A DNA stretch of 64,000 nt from contig NZ_PQHW01000004.1 in assembly GCF_003385215.1 (NCBI RefSeq), positions 86,031 to 150,030 on the forward strand. Reading direction: 5' to 3'. Below the pieces are notes generated by a model. That model did no database searches, had not been told where the DNA came from, and saw only the letters and a list, made by a program, of their open reading frames with translations. The stretch is from Amycolatopsis thermalba (GTDB lineage: Bacteria; Actinomycetota; Actinomycetes; Mycobacteriales; Pseudonocardiaceae). The position numbers were made by a program, and so were the translations under genes. This document shows, one piece after another, positions 42,718 to 51,654 of the stretch (its first letter is position 1; every line of letters starts with the position of its first letter).

Positions 42718-43086
42718 TCACGCCCGGGCGGTGGGTGACTCCTCACCCTCGATGGTGAACGACCCCAGCAGCCCGGTGATGTCCAGGATCCGCCGCGCGT
42801 AGCGGTCCACGTTCGCCAGCTTCACCGTGCCGCCCCGCTCCTCCGCGCTGGTCTTCGCCCTGATCAGAGCGCTGATGCAGGCCGAGTCGAAGAAGTTGAG
42901 GCCCGCGAAGTCGAGCACCAGGTGGACCACCCCGGATCCGAGCAGCTTCTCCACGGCCTGGTCCAGCTGGTCCACCGCGCCGTGGTCGATCTCGCCGAGC
43001 AGCAGCACACGTCCGCTGTCCCCGCTGGCCTCCGTGCGCACCACGGAAGCCGTGGCGGACCTGGTCGCGCCTTCGTCCGTCGTCAT
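42718..43086 (-). CDS. STAS-domain anti-sigma factor antagonist
   Basis: This 122-residue RsbV-like protein has the phosphorylation region LDFAGLNFFDSACISALI, where the Ser in FDSACI matches the phospho-acceptor. The ATG at 43086 has GGAGAGAG upstream. It is divergent from the stressosome operon, sharing a 148-bp regulatory region with it. Its kinase could be any of the RsbW/RsbT-like proteins nearby. Confidence 0.88.
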   Translation of the reverse strand: MTTDEGATRSATASVVRTEASGDSGRVLLLGEIDHGAVDQLDQAVEKLLGSGVVHLVLDFAGLNFFDSACISALIRAKTSAEERGGTVKLANVDRYARRILDITGLLGSFTIEGEESPTARA

Positions 43087-43234
43087 GGTTCGAACTCTCT
43101 CCAAAATCGTGGCGTCGGCTTCGGCCCCGGTTGTCGCCCGGCGCCCGTGTGCAATAAGTTTGCCGCAAAGCAACGAACTTCGTGGATTGTGCTCGCGTGC
43201 CCGCGACCGTCCACCATGCTGGAGCCTGGGAGCG

Positions 43235-44104
43235 ATGACGACAACCTCCGACCGCCAGATCACCGCCGTGGTCAGCGATTTCCTTGACGCCCAAAAGGAA
43301 ACGATCGTCGCGCAGTGGGCCGACTCACCGTTCTTCCGCTCCGTGGCGCAGGATTCCGACCAGGCCGCCGGCGACAGCGCCGAGGTCCTGCGCGGGGTGC
43401 GCCGGGCCATCGCGGCCGGTGACGCGGACAGCCCGGCCGCCGAGGGCTTCAACGACCTGCGTTCGCTGCTCACCGCGCTCGCCTCGCAGCTGGACGGCAA
43501 CGAGGGCGTGAGCGCGCGCACCGCCGTCGAGGTGAGCGACCTCAAGAAGCCGCTGCTGCGCCTGTGGCAGCAGGAGGCCGATGCGGACCTGCTCACCGCG
43601 GGCGCCTTGCTGCTCTCCAGCGCCGTGGACACCCTGCGGATCGTGCTCGTCGAGTCCGCGCTGGCCGCGGCCAAGGAGACGCTGGCCATCCAGCGCGACC
43701 AGCTGACCGAGCTGTCCACCCCGGTCATCAAGCTGTGGGACGGCGTGCTGGCCATCCCGCTGATCGGCACCCTGGACAGCATGCGCAGCCAGGTCGCCAC
43801 CGAGAGCCTGCTGCAGGCGATCATGACCCAGCAGGCCAAGGTCGCGATCCTGGACATCACCGGCGTGCCGACGGTGGACACGATGGTGGCCCAGCACCTG
43901 CTCAAGACCGCGATGGCGGCCCGGCTGATGGGTGCCGAGTGCGTGATCAGCGGCATCCGCCCGCAGATCGCGAACACGATGGTGCAGCTGGGCATCGACC
44001 TCGGCGAGGTCGCCACCCGGGCGCGGCTGGCCGACGCGCTGGCCTACGCCCTGAGGCGGCTGGGCCTGGAGGTCGGGTCGTCCGCGGGACCGGGCGTGGT
44101 CTGA
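43235..44104 (+). CDS. rsbR: RsbR-like stressosome sensor (N-terminal RsbRD domain, C-terminal STAS)
   Basis: The protein has 289 residues. The helical N-terminal part (about 1-160) resembles the RsbR/RsbRD sensory domain. The STAS domain (about 175-280) carries ILDITGVPTVDTMVAQHLL, with Thr residues at the positions phosphorylated by RsbT in Bacillus. Such proteins form the stressosome shell with RsbS. It is the first gene of a five-gene operon in which every junction overlaps by 1-4 bases. What it senses is not visible. Confidence 0.9.
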   Translation: MTTTSDRQITAVVSDFLDAQKETIVAQWADSPFFRSVAQDSDQAAGDSAEVLRGVRRAIAAGDADSPAAEGFNDLRSLLTALASQLDGNEGVSARTAVEVSDLKKPLLRLWQQEADADLLTAGALLLSSAVDTLRIVLVESALAAAKETLAIQRDQLTELSTPVIKLWDGVLAIPLIGTLDSMRSQVATESLLQAIMTQQAKVAILDITGVPTVDTMVAQHLLKTAMAARLMGAECVISGIRPQIANTMVQLGIDLGEVATRARLADALAYALRRLGLEVGSSAGPGVV

Positions 44105-44481
44105 TGGCGGGCGTCCCCATCGTCAACCTGAGCGGTGTGCTGCTGGTCACCATTCAGGAGGAACTCCTCGACCAGTCGGTGGCCGAGTTCGAGGCCGAAC
44201 TCACCGAGAAGGTCGTGGAGACCCGCGCCCGGGGCGTGCTCATCGACGTGTCCGTGCTGGACATCATCGACTCGTTCCTCGCCCGCACCCTGCACGACAT
44301 CGCCGCCATCACGTCGCTGATGGCGGCGCGCACCGTCGTGGTCGGCATGCGGCCGGCCGTGGCGATCACCCTGGTCGAACTCGGCCTGACCCTGCCCGGC
44401 CTGCTCACCGCGCTCTCCGTCGAGGAGGGTCTCTCGCTTCTCGCCCCGCCGGCGGGGCCCGTGCGGACGGCGCTGCGGTGA
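44104..44481 (+). CDS. rsbS: RsbS-like STAS protein, stressosome core
   Basis: This 125-residue single STAS domain has the RsbS-type signature LIDVSVLDIIDSFLARTLHD, with the Ser in IDSF at the phosphorylation position (Ser59 in Bacillus RsbS). It begins MAGVPIVNLSGVLLVTIQEEL, very close to the RsbS consensus. Its ATG shares one base with the rsbR stop (TGATG). RsbS scaffolds the stressosome and holds RsbT until phosphorylated. Confidence 0.92.
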   Translation: MAGVPIVNLSGVLLVTIQEELLDQSVAEFEAELTEKVVETRARGVLIDVSVLDIIDSFLARTLHDIAAITSLMAARTVVVGMRPAVAITLVELGLTLPGLLTALSVEEGLSLLAPPAGPVRTALR

Positions 44482-44903
44482 CACGCGCGCCTTCGACGAG
44501 CACGGTCGCCATCCACGACGAGTACGACATCGTGCATGTGCGGCACGCCGCCCGGGAGGCGGCGTCCACCGCGGGGTTCAGCCTCGTGCAGCAGACCAAG
44601 CTGGTCACCGCCGCCAGTGAACTGGCCCGCAACGCCCTGGTCTACGGGGGCGGCGGGCAGGCGGAAGTCGCCGTCGAGGACCTCGGCGGCAACCCGACCG
44701 TGCGGATGACCTTCACGGACAAGGGTCCGGGCATCCCGGACGTGGAGGCGGCCATGGCGGACGGGTTCACCACCGGTTCCGGCCTCGGCCTGGGCCTGGG
44801 CGGCGCCAAGCGGCTGGCCGACCAGTTCCGGATCGAGTCCGTGCCCGGCCGCGGGACCAGGGTGGAGATCAGCATGTCCGTCCGCCGGAACACCGGCCCG
44901 TGA
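44478..44903 (+). CDS. rsbT: RsbT-like switch kinase
   Basis: This 141-residue GHKL ATPase has the N-box ELARNALVYGGGG, G1 DKGPGIPDVEAAMADG and G2 GLGLGLGGAKRLAD. It should phosphorylate RsbR and RsbS and, once released, activate an RsbU-type phosphatase. The GTG overlaps the rsbS stop by 4 bases. The order rsbR-rsbS-rsbT matches the Bacillus stressosome operon. Confidence 0.9.
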   Translation: MTRAPSTSTVAIHDEYDIVHVRHAAREAASTAGFSLVQQTKLVTAASELARNALVYGGGGQAEVAVEDLGGNPTVRMTFTDKGPGIPDVEAAMADGFTTGSGLGLGLGGAKRLADQFRIESVPGRGTRVEISMSVRRNTGP

Positions 44904-45898
44904 CCCGCGACGACCTGGTCGTGACCGAACCGAGCCACGTCGGCCGCGCCCGGGTGATCGCCGCGTCGGCCGCCGCCCGCGCCGGGCTGCCCCTGGACCG
45001 GGTGCACCGGGTGTCGCTGGCCGCCACCGAGCTGGCCTCCAACCTGCTCAAACACGCCGGGCGCGGGGTGTTCAGCGTGGTGCCCGCGCTGGGCAGGCTG
45101 GACGTGCTCGCGGTCGACCGCGGACCGGGAATCGGCCGGATCGAGGACAGCATGCGCGACGGCTACTCGACCACCGGCACCCTCGGCGGCGGCCTCGGCG
45201 CGGTGCGCCGCGCGGCGGACGTGTTCGACGTCTACAGCCGCCGTGGCCAGGGCACCTCGGTGCTCGCGCGGTGGCACGGGGAGCCGTCGCCGGTGCCCGG
45301 CGGGCTGCGGATCGGCAGCGCGATCCTCACCGCTCCGGGCGAATCGGAATGCGGCGACCGCTGGACGGCGCTGACCGCGGACGATAGCGTGACCATCGCG
45401 CTGAGTGACGGCTTGGGCCACGGCCAGTTAGCGGCCAGGGCCAGTGACGCGGCGATCTCCACCGTCGCGGCACACACCGAGCTGCGGCCGGCTCGTATCC
45501 TGGAGCTGATGCAGCCGTCCCTCGCTTCCACCCGCGGCGCGACCGTGGCCGTCGCGCAGCTGACACCGGCGGAGGGGCGCATGCGGTTCTGCGGGGTGGG
45601 CAACGTGTCCACCCGGTTCTACCCGGACCAGGACACGTCCGTGCAGCGCATCGTGTCCCGCCACGGCATCGTCGGCGTCGCCGCCCGGCCGCGGCCCTCC
45701 GATTCGGTGTACCCGTGGTCGCCCCGCAGCTGGCTGGTCCTGCACACCGACGGCATCTCGGACAAGTGGAGCAGCAGCGACTGGCCCGGGCTGTTCAACC
45801 ACGACCCGGCCACCGTCGCCGGCTGGATCCTGGGCCAGCGCGGCCGCGGGCGGGACGACGCGTGCGTGGTGGTCGTCGCGGGAGGTGGCGCACGGTGA
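44900..45898 (+). CDS. RsbT-RsbX fusion: GHKL ATPase plus SpoIIE/PP2C phosphatase
   Basis: The protein has 332 residues. Residues about 10-130 are an RsbT/RsbW-like ATPase (AATELASNLLKHAG, DRGPGIGRIEDSMRDG, GGGLGAVRRAAD). Residues about 140-330 are an RsbX-like PP2C domain (SDGLGHGQLAARASDAA, TDGISDKW). RsbX resets the stressosome by dephosphorylating RsbR and RsbS, so the fusion would place opposing activities in one chain. It overlaps both neighbours by 4 bases. Confidence 0.88.
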   Translation: MTRDDLVVTEPSHVGRARVIAASAAARAGLPLDRVHRVSLAATELASNLLKHAGRGVFSVVPALGRLDVLAVDRGPGIGRIEDSMRDGYSTTGTLGGGLGAVRRAADVFDVYSRRGQGTSVLARWHGEPSPVPGGLRIGSAILTAPGESECGDRWTALTADDSVTIALSDGLGHGQLAARASDAAISTVAAHTELRPARILELMQPSLASTRGATVAVAQLTPAEGRMRFCGVGNVSTRFYPDQDTSVQRIVSRHGIVGVAARPRPSDSVYPWSPRSWLVLHTDGISDKWSSSDWPGLFNHDPATVAGWILGQRGRGRDDACVVVVAGGGAR

Positions 45899-47190
45899 CG
45901 GAGGCCACCACCGAGGATCTGCTGCGCGAGCTGCGCGAGACCATCGCCCGGCAGGAACGGGAGCTGCGGCTGCACCAGTCGGAGCTGGAACAGACCAACG
46001 CGGGCCTGCTGGCCCTGCACGCCGAGGTGGAGCTGCAGCGCCAGCGCTCGGCGTTCCTGGACGAGGTCAGCCGCAGCGTGTCCGCCTCGCTGCGCGGCCG
46101 GGAGGTCGTGGAGGCCCTGGTCGGGCTCATCGAGCGGGAGAACCTGGCCGACTGCGCCGGCGTGTGGCTGGTGACCAGCGAGAACCGCGCCCTCAGGCGG
46201 CTGCCCCGGCCGGAGAGCGCGCCGGACGCGGACGTGAAGCGGGTCGCCACCGGGCACCAGCCGCACATCGAGCCGAAGCGGCTGCTGCTGCCCCTGACGG
46301 TCGGCCCGCACCTGCTCGGCGTGCTCGAGCTGCACCGGGACAGCGAGTTCACCGGCGACGAGGTGTCCTTCCTCACCGCGGTCGCCGCGCGGTCCGCGGT
46401 CGGCCTGCGCAACGCCGGCGAGTACGAGCGGGAGCGCGAGCTGGCCGAGCGGCTGCAGCACGCGATGCTGCCCACCCTGAGCGCCCCGGACGATCTGGAG
46501 CTGTGCGCGCGGTACCGGCCGGCCGCGACCGGGGTGAACATCGGCGGCGACTGGTTCGACGCGTTCACCCGGGCCGACGGCACGATGGTGCTCACCGTGG
46601 GGGACGTCACCGGGCACGGTCTCGACGCCGCCGTGGTGATGGGGAAGCTGCAGAACGCGCTGCGCGCCTACACCGCCGAGGGGCACGGCCCGGCGGAGGC
46701 GCTGCGGCTGGCCCACCACCTGCTGCGCGGCCTGGACAGCACGCTGTTCGCCACCGCCGTGGTCGCCGACCTGGAACTGGACACCGGCCGGATGCGCTGG
46801 GCCAGCGCCGGGCACCTGCCGATGCTGACCTGCGGCGCGGACGGGGTCCGGTACCTGGAGCGGCCGAACGCGCCGATGCTGGGTGTGCCGTTCGCGTTCG
46901 ACATCGCCGAGTACGAGGAGACCATCGCCCCGGGCAGTGACCTGCTGCTCTACACCGACGGTCTGGTGGAGCGGCGGGCCGAGGTCCTCGACGACGGACT
47001 TGACCGGCTGACCGGCGCGTTCGCCGGCGTCGCCGCGCTGCCCACGGACGAGGCGGGCGACCGGATCCTGTCCGAGATGCTGGGCGAGGACGAGCACGAC
47101 GACGACGTGTGCCTGCTGCTGTGCCGCTGGTCGGCGCAGCCGGAGGGACGGTCCCCGCGCGGCGCGCGGCACCTGCCCGCGCACCGCTGA
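45895..47190 (+). CDS. RsbU-like SpoIIE phosphatase with coiled coil and GAF domain
   Basis: The protein has 431 residues. An N-terminal coiled coil (about 5-55) is followed by a GAF domain (about 60-185) and a PP2C/SpoIIE domain (about 205-410) with GGDWFDAFTRADG, VGDVTGHGLDAA and EHDDDVCLLL metal-binding motifs. It should dephosphorylate an RsbV-type antagonist and so release the output factor. The GTG overlaps the previous stop (GTGA). It takes the place of RsbU in the operon, but with GAF instead of the RsbT-binding domain. Confidence 0.92.
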   Translation: MTEATTEDLLRELRETIARQERELRLHQSELEQTNAGLLALHAEVELQRQRSAFLDEVSRSVSASLRGREVVEALVGLIERENLADCAGVWLVTSENRALRRLPRPESAPDADVKRVATGHQPHIEPKRLLLPLTVGPHLLGVLELHRDSEFTGDEVSFLTAVAARSAVGLRNAGEYERERELAERLQHAMLPTLSAPDDLELCARYRPAATGVNIGGDWFDAFTRADGTMVLTVGDVTGHGLDAAVVMGKLQNALRAYTAEGHGPAEALRLAHHLLRGLDSTLFATAVVADLELDTGRMRWASAGHLPMLTCGADGVRYLERPNAPMLGVPFAFDIAEYEETIAPGSDLLLYTDGLVERRAEVLDDGLDRLTGAFAGVAALPTDEAGDRILSEMLGEDEHDDDVCLLLCRWSAQPEGRSPRGARHLPAHR

Positions 47191-47194
47191 GCGG

Positions 47195-47626
47195 TCACCG
47201 CGGGAGGGCGAACTCGGCCCACACCCACTTGCCCTCCGCGCCGGTCTCGTAGCCCCAGGACTCGCTGAGCGCGTCGACGATCACCAGGCCGTTGCCGCGC
47301 ACCGAGTCCTGGCCGACCGGTCGCGGCACCGGGACGTGCGTGTCCTCGTCCCACACGCGCAGCACCACCCGGTCGTCGTTCTGCCGCAGCACCACGGTGA
47401 CCTCGCCGCGCCCGTGCTCGACGGCGTTGGTGACCAGTTCGGACGTGGCGAGCACGATGTCCTCCCGGGTGTCCGGCGGCACCTCCCACGCCCGCAGCGC
47501 CGAGGTGGCGAAGTCCCTGGCCCGACCAGCCGCCGGTGCCTCCTCCGGCAACCGCGTCACGGCCCGCCGCCACTCGGACGGCCTGCTGCGGTGCTGCGTC
47601 GGTCGGCGCGCGCCGTCGGTCCTCAC
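47195..47626 (-). CDS. RsbW-like ATP-binding anti-sigma factor
   Basis: This 143-residue GHKL kinase has the N-box ATSELVTNAVEHGRG and a short G2 region GNGLVIVDALSESWGY, of the kind common in actinobacterial regulators. The GTG at 47626 has GGGAGG upstream, a clear choice over earlier codons. It converges on the RsbU gene with 4 bp between stops. It may hold a sigma factor or other target and be countered by one of the STAS proteins here. Confidence 0.88.
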   Translation of the reverse strand: MRTDGARRPTQHRSRPSEWRRAVTRLPEEAPAAGRARDFATSALRAWEVPPDTREDIVLATSELVTNAVEHGRGEVTVVLRQNDDRVVLRVWDEDTHVPVPRPVGQDSVRGNGLVIVDALSESWGYETGAEGKWVWAEFALPR

Positions 47627-47861
47627 AGTGTCCTCCCGCCAGCGGTCCTTGCTCGCGTATCGGCTGTGTCGGAGGTTCCCCGGAGGTGGCCGGTTAACCA
47701 CTTTCCGCCCCGATCCTCACCCGCCGTGCATCCCGGTTAGGATCGGCGGACGGTTGAGCCGCCAGCCTGTTGCCGTGGCGGCTATCCCGGTACCGGTGCA
47801 GCTTCCTTGTGGTCCGCCGACGGCAGGACGCGGTGAACGACGACAGTAGGAGGTATCTCGG

Positions 47862-48227
47862 GTGACCACCGAGTTGCGTGTCACGCGTCGCCTCGTCGAC
47901 GGTGCCATCGTGGTGTCCGCCGCGGGCGACGTGGATCTGACCAGCGCGCCGGACCTGGACAGCGCGGTGCAGTCCGCCTGCGCCGACACCCAGCCGCCGG
48001 GGCCGGTGGTGGTCGACCTGTCCGAGGTGACCTTCCTGGGGTCGATCGGGCTGAGCTTGCTGGTCAACGCGCAGCAGAAGTGCGAGGAGAACTCGGTGGA
48101 GCTGCGGGTGGTGGCCACCAGCCGGGCCGTGCTGCGGCCGCTGCAGGTCACCCGGCTCGACGAGCAGCTGCGGATCACGTCGTCGGTGGACGAGGCCGTG
48201 GCGCCGCCCGCGACCGAAGCGAGCTGA
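47862..48227 (+). CDS. STAS-domain anti-sigma factor antagonist
   Basis: This 121-residue RsbV-like protein has the phospho-acceptor region DLSEVTFLGSIGLSLLVNAQQ. It is clearly similar to the STAS protein at 41697-42050, including the shared VDLCSAP/VDLTSAP and VVATSRAVLR segments. The GTG has GGAGG 8 nt upstream. It is divergent from the RsbW-like gene across 235 bp, in which I see no clear gene or known motif. The two may be partners. Confidence 0.9.
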   Translation: MTTELRVTRRLVDGAIVVSAAGDVDLTSAPDLDSAVQSACADTQPPGPVVVDLSEVTFLGSIGLSLLVNAQQKCEENSVELRVVATSRAVLRPLQVTRLDEQLRITSSVDEAVAPPATEAS

Positions 48228-48283
48228 TTGCCCCGGCTCGCGCGGGGTACTCGCTGCCGGTGGACCGAGCCGGGGAGCGAGAC

Positions 48284-48718
48284 ATGATCGTGGTGAGCAA
48301 GCGGATTCCCGTCCCGCCCGAAAAGGTGTTCGCCGTCCTCGCCGACGGCTGGACCTACGCGGGCTGGGTGGTCGGCGCCGCCCACATCCGGCAGGTGGAC
48401 GGCCACTGGCCGCAGGTGGGTTCCCGGATTCACCACAGTGTCGGGCCGTGGCCGGTGAGCGTGCAGGACGTGAGTTGTGTGCTCGCGGTCGAGGAGAACG
48501 AGCTCCTCGAACTGGAGGCCCGCATGTGGCCGATGGGCGCCGCGAAGATCACGCTGACCCTGACCCCGGACACCGAGGGCGGCACCGAGGTCCAGATGGC
48601 GGAGAAGCTGGTGCGGGGCCCGCTGAGCGTGTTCCCGGAGCCGGTCCAGGCCGGGCTGCTGGCGCCGCGGAACACCGAAAGCCTCAACCGCCTGGCCGAC
48701 ATCGCCACGAACCGCTGA
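48284..48718 (+). CDS. SRPBCC (START/polyketide cyclase-like) family protein
   Basis: The protein has 144 residues and a single SRPBCC fold: it starts MIVVSKRIPVPPEKVFAVLADG, the usual first strand and helix, and ends with the long C-terminal helix (RNTESLNRLADIA). These proteins bind hydrophobic ligands in a deep cavity. The pattern matches actinobacterial polyketide cyclase/dehydrase-like proteins of unknown substrate. GGGGAGC precedes the ATG. It is convergent with the FAD oxidoreductase gene. Confidence 0.85.
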   Translation: MIVVSKRIPVPPEKVFAVLADGWTYAGWVVGAAHIRQVDGHWPQVGSRIHHSVGPWPVSVQDVSCVLAVEENELLELEARMWPMGAAKITLTLTPDTEGGTEVQMAEKLVRGPLSVFPEPVQAGLLAPRNTESLNRLADIATNR

Positions 48719-48743
48719 CGGCGCGCTCGTCGCTTCACCGGCC

Positions 48744-50333
48744 TCACGAGTAGATCGCCCGGTGGGCTGCCTTGATCATCCCCCCGTACAGCCCGCCCAC
48801 CAGCCCGTTCCGGGCCAGCGCCGCCCGGGCCGCGTTCGCTCCCGGGGCGCCGTGCACGGCCCCACCGGGATGAGCCGAGGCGCCCGCCAGGTACAACCGG
48901 TCGACGGGCGTGTCCGCCCTGGCCAGCCCGGGCACCGGCCGGAACACGAACTGCTGGTGGATCGCCGCGGTGCCGGCGTTGATCGCGCCCTCCACGAGGC
49001 TCGCGTTGTGCGCCTCCAGCTCGCCCGGCCCCTGCACGCACCGCCCCTGGATCAGGCTCGTGAAACCGGGCGCTCGCTGCTCGACGATCTCCTGCATCCG
49101 GTCGGCGTACCGCTCCAGCCTGCTCCGGTCCCACTTCTCGCCCCGGGGGACGTGCGTGTACGCCCACACCGACTCCGTTCCCGCGGGCGAGCGGGACGGA
49201 TCGGTCGTCGTCATCTGGCCGAGCAGCAGGAACGGCCGCTCGGGCACCCGGCCGCGGGCCAGGTCCGCGCCGTAGGCGGTCAGCCCGTCGAGATCGGCGT
49301 CCAGGTGCACCACGCCCGACCGGCGCGCCTGCTCGGCCGTCCACGGGATCGTCCCGGACAGGGCCCAGTCGACCTTGATCGTGGCGTTGTCCCACTGGAA
49401 CCGGTCCAGGTCGGACACCAGCCGCGCGGGCAGGTGTTCCTCCCCGACCAGCTCCCGGTACAGCGCCGGCGCCGGCACGTCCGCCAGCACCGCCCGCCTG
49501 GCCCGGACCGGTTCGCCGTGCTCGTCCCGCACGCCCATCGCCCGGTTGCCGGCGACGAGCACGTTCCGCACCCGGCGGTTGCACTCGACCCGGCCGCCGC
49601 GGTCGGCCAGGCGGCGGACGAGGGCGGTGACGATCCGGTCCGCGCCGCCTTCCGGCACCGGGAACCCCACGTCCTGCCCGGCCATCCCCAGCAGCCACCC
49701 GAACACACCGCTGCCGGCGTTGTCCGGGCCGAGGTCGGTGTGCAGGGCGTTGCCGGCGAACAGCAGCCGCGCGCCTTCGCCGTCGAACAGTTCCTCGCCG
49801 AGGCGCCGCACCGGCAGCGTCACCATCCGGACGAGCCGGAGGGCTTCCGCGACTCCGATCTTCCGCACCAGCTTCGACGCCGACCGCACCGGCGGAAACG
49901 GGCGCAGGACCGATTCCAGCAGGTCGTGCCGCACGCGCTGCCACTGGTCGAACGCGTCGCGCCAGGCGTCGCCGTCCGCGGCGGCGAAGGCCGCGACCGA
50001 GGCGGCCGTCTCGTCGAGGTCCCGGGACAGCGCCACGGCCCGGTCGTCGGGCAGGACGTGCGCGAGCACCAGCGGCGCGTGCTGCCACACCAGGCCGTAG
50101 GAGTCCAGGCCGAGTTCCCGCAGCACCGGCGACGCGTAGCCGAGCGGGTAGAACGCGCTGTACAGGTCGCTGAGGAACCCGGGCGCGGTGATCTCGGCGC
50201 TGCGCACCGCCCCGCCCGGCTCCGGCTCGGCCTCGAGCACGAGCACGCTCCAGCCGGCGTCGGCGAGCACGTTCGCCGCCACGAGCCCGTTCTGACCCGC
50301 GCCCACGACGACCGCGTCGACAGTTTCGGTCAC
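48744..50333 (-). CDS. FAD-dependent amine-oxidase/phytoene-desaturase-like oxidoreductase
   Basis: The 529-residue protein has the N-terminal FAD motif VVVGAGQNGLVAANVLADAGW and the C-terminal block VDRLYLAGASAHPGGAVHGAPGANAARAAL, as in CrtI-type phytoene dehydrogenases and related oxidoreductases (NAD(P)/FAD-dependent, PDS-like). The carotenoid role is not supported by neighbours, so its substrate is open. The GTG at 50333 has GGGAG upstream. It forms an operon with the epimerase gene, 11 bp away. Confidence 0.88.
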   Translation of the reverse strand: MTETVDAVVVGAGQNGLVAANVLADAGWSVLVLEAEPEPGGAVRSAEITAPGFLSDLYSAFYPLGYASPVLRELGLDSYGLVWQHAPLVLAHVLPDDRAVALSRDLDETAASVAAFAAADGDAWRDAFDQWQRVRHDLLESVLRPFPPVRSASKLVRKIGVAEALRLVRMVTLPVRRLGEELFDGEGARLLFAGNALHTDLGPDNAGSGVFGWLLGMAGQDVGFPVPEGGADRIVTALVRRLADRGGRVECNRRVRNVLVAGNRAMGVRDEHGEPVRARRAVLADVPAPALYRELVGEEHLPARLVSDLDRFQWDNATIKVDWALSGTIPWTAEQARRSGVVHLDADLDGLTAYGADLARGRVPERPFLLLGQMTTTDPSRSPAGTESVWAYTHVPRGEKWDRSRLERYADRMQEIVEQRAPGFTSLIQGRCVQGPGELEAHNASLVEGAINAGTAAIHQQFVFRPVPGLARADTPVDRLYLAGASAHPGGAVHGAPGANAARAALARNGLVGGLYGGMIKAAHRAIYS

Positions 50334-50344
50334 GAGGCTCCCTT

Positions 50345-51421
50345 CTAGGCCTGCGTCTGGCGGCTGGGCCGGCCCAGCCTGATCCCAGCCAACCGCTCCA
50401 GCCACGATTCCGCAGCGCGCGGCGCCAGCGGCCCGCTGCCGGTGCCGCTGCCGTCGCGCATGCCGGCGACCAGTTCGGCGAGCGCCTCCTTCGCGTCGTG
50501 GCGGGGTTCCCAGCCCAGCTGGGCGCGGGCGCGGGTGGTGTCGATCAGCGGCGCCTGGTCGGCCAGGGTGAGCCAGCCCGGGTGCATCGGCTGCAGCCCG
50601 AGCCGCCAGGTCGGCAGGGCGAGGCCGGTGACCAGCCGGCGCGGCACCGGCACCCGGAAGCCGCCGAACAGCTCGGCGAGGTCGTGGACGCCGAGGACGG
50701 GTTCGGCGGCGAGGTTGAAGGCGCCCTCCGCGTGGTGGTCGAGCATGAGGCAGATGGCGTCGGCGACGTCGGCGGCGTGCACGGCCTGGACGCGCAGACC
50801 GTCCCACAGCGGCACCGGGAGCAGGCGGTTGCCGATCACCGCGGGCGGCAGGAGGGGGCTCAGGGTCCAGCGCGCGAGCTGGCCGCCGGAGTCGTACTGG
50901 GCGACGGCGCACGGCCGGAACACCGCGACGCGGACGTCCGGGTGCTGGCGGGCGAACAGTTCGACGAGTCGTTCGAGGCGGGCCTTGTCGCGGCTGTAGG
51001 CGCTGCCGGGGACGCCGGTGCGGGGCCAGTCCTCGGCGACGCGGGTCCAGCGCGGGGCGGGCGTGTAGGCGGCGACGGAGGAGGCGCAGACGAGCCGGGG
51101 AACCCCGGCGTCGGCGACGGCTGCCAGGACCTCCTGGGAGCCCTCGATGTTGGTCCGGTTGCGCGGCGGCTCGTCCACGGCGGGGTGGATGGCCCAGGCG
51201 AGGTGGACGACGGCGTCCGCCCCGGCGAAGACCTTCGGCAGGAGGTCCGGGGCGTCGTCGGAGTCGAGGTCGCAGGGGACCCAGTGGGCGCGGTCGTAGG
51301 GTGGACGGCCGTCCGGGACGCGCCGCGCCAGCCCGACGACCTCCCAGTCCGGCCTGCGGGCGGCCGCGCGCAGGAACGCGGTGCCGAGACTGCCGGACGC
51401 CCCGGTGACGACGACCTTCAT
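50345..51421 (-). CDS. NAD-dependent epimerase/dehydratase (extended SDR)
   Basis: The 358-residue protein begins MKVVVTGASGSLGTAFLRAA, the NAD-binding glycine motif of extended SDRs. The catalytic YxxxK is YSRDK, with ASSVAAY supplying the Ser. The C-terminal part binds a nucleotide-sugar or other substrate, unknown here. It lies upstream of the FAD oxidoreductase gene on the same strand and is probably cotranscribed. Confidence 0.88.
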   Translation of the reverse strand: MKVVVTGASGSLGTAFLRAAARRPDWEVVGLARRVPDGRPPYDRAHWVPCDLDSDDAPDLLPKVFAGADAVVHLAWAIHPAVDEPPRNRTNIEGSQEVLAAVADAGVPRLVCASSVAAYTPAPRWTRVAEDWPRTGVPGSAYSRDKARLERLVELFARQHPDVRVAVFRPCAVAQYDSGGQLARWTLSPLLPPAVIGNRLLPVPLWDGLRVQAVHAADVADAICLMLDHHAEGAFNLAAEPVLGVHDLAELFGGFRVPVPRRLVTGLALPTWRLGLQPMHPGWLTLADQAPLIDTTRARAQLGWEPRHDAKEALAELVAGMRDGSGTGSGPLAPRAAESWLERLAGIRLGRPSRQTQA

Positions 51422-51561
51422 GGCGGACGTGTTCCACCCGCGCGCGCCGGCTAACCCCGGGTACCGGAACTTCTCCAGCGCCATGGGCGCGGCGCGTGTG
51501 CCCTCGGCAAAGCGGGCGCGCGGAGCCGCCACCATCCGAACCGGGCGGCGCAGCGGGCGCG

Positions 51562-51645
51562 GCGCCCCATCCGGGGCGCGTAGCCTCACCCGCCTCAGCC
51601 CTCCCACGGACCGGGCGCGGACAGCCGCCCCCCAGCCGGGGCGGC
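51562..51645. terminator. two strong hairpins between epimerase and TetR genes
   Basis: The first hairpin is GCGCCCC-ATCC-GGGGCGC (51562-51579); the second is GCCGCCCC-loop-GGGGCGGC (51624-51645). They occupy the 233-bp gap and probably end transcription of the TetR gene. No T-tract is present. Confidence 0.55.
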
Positions 51646-51654
51646 GCCCCAGGG

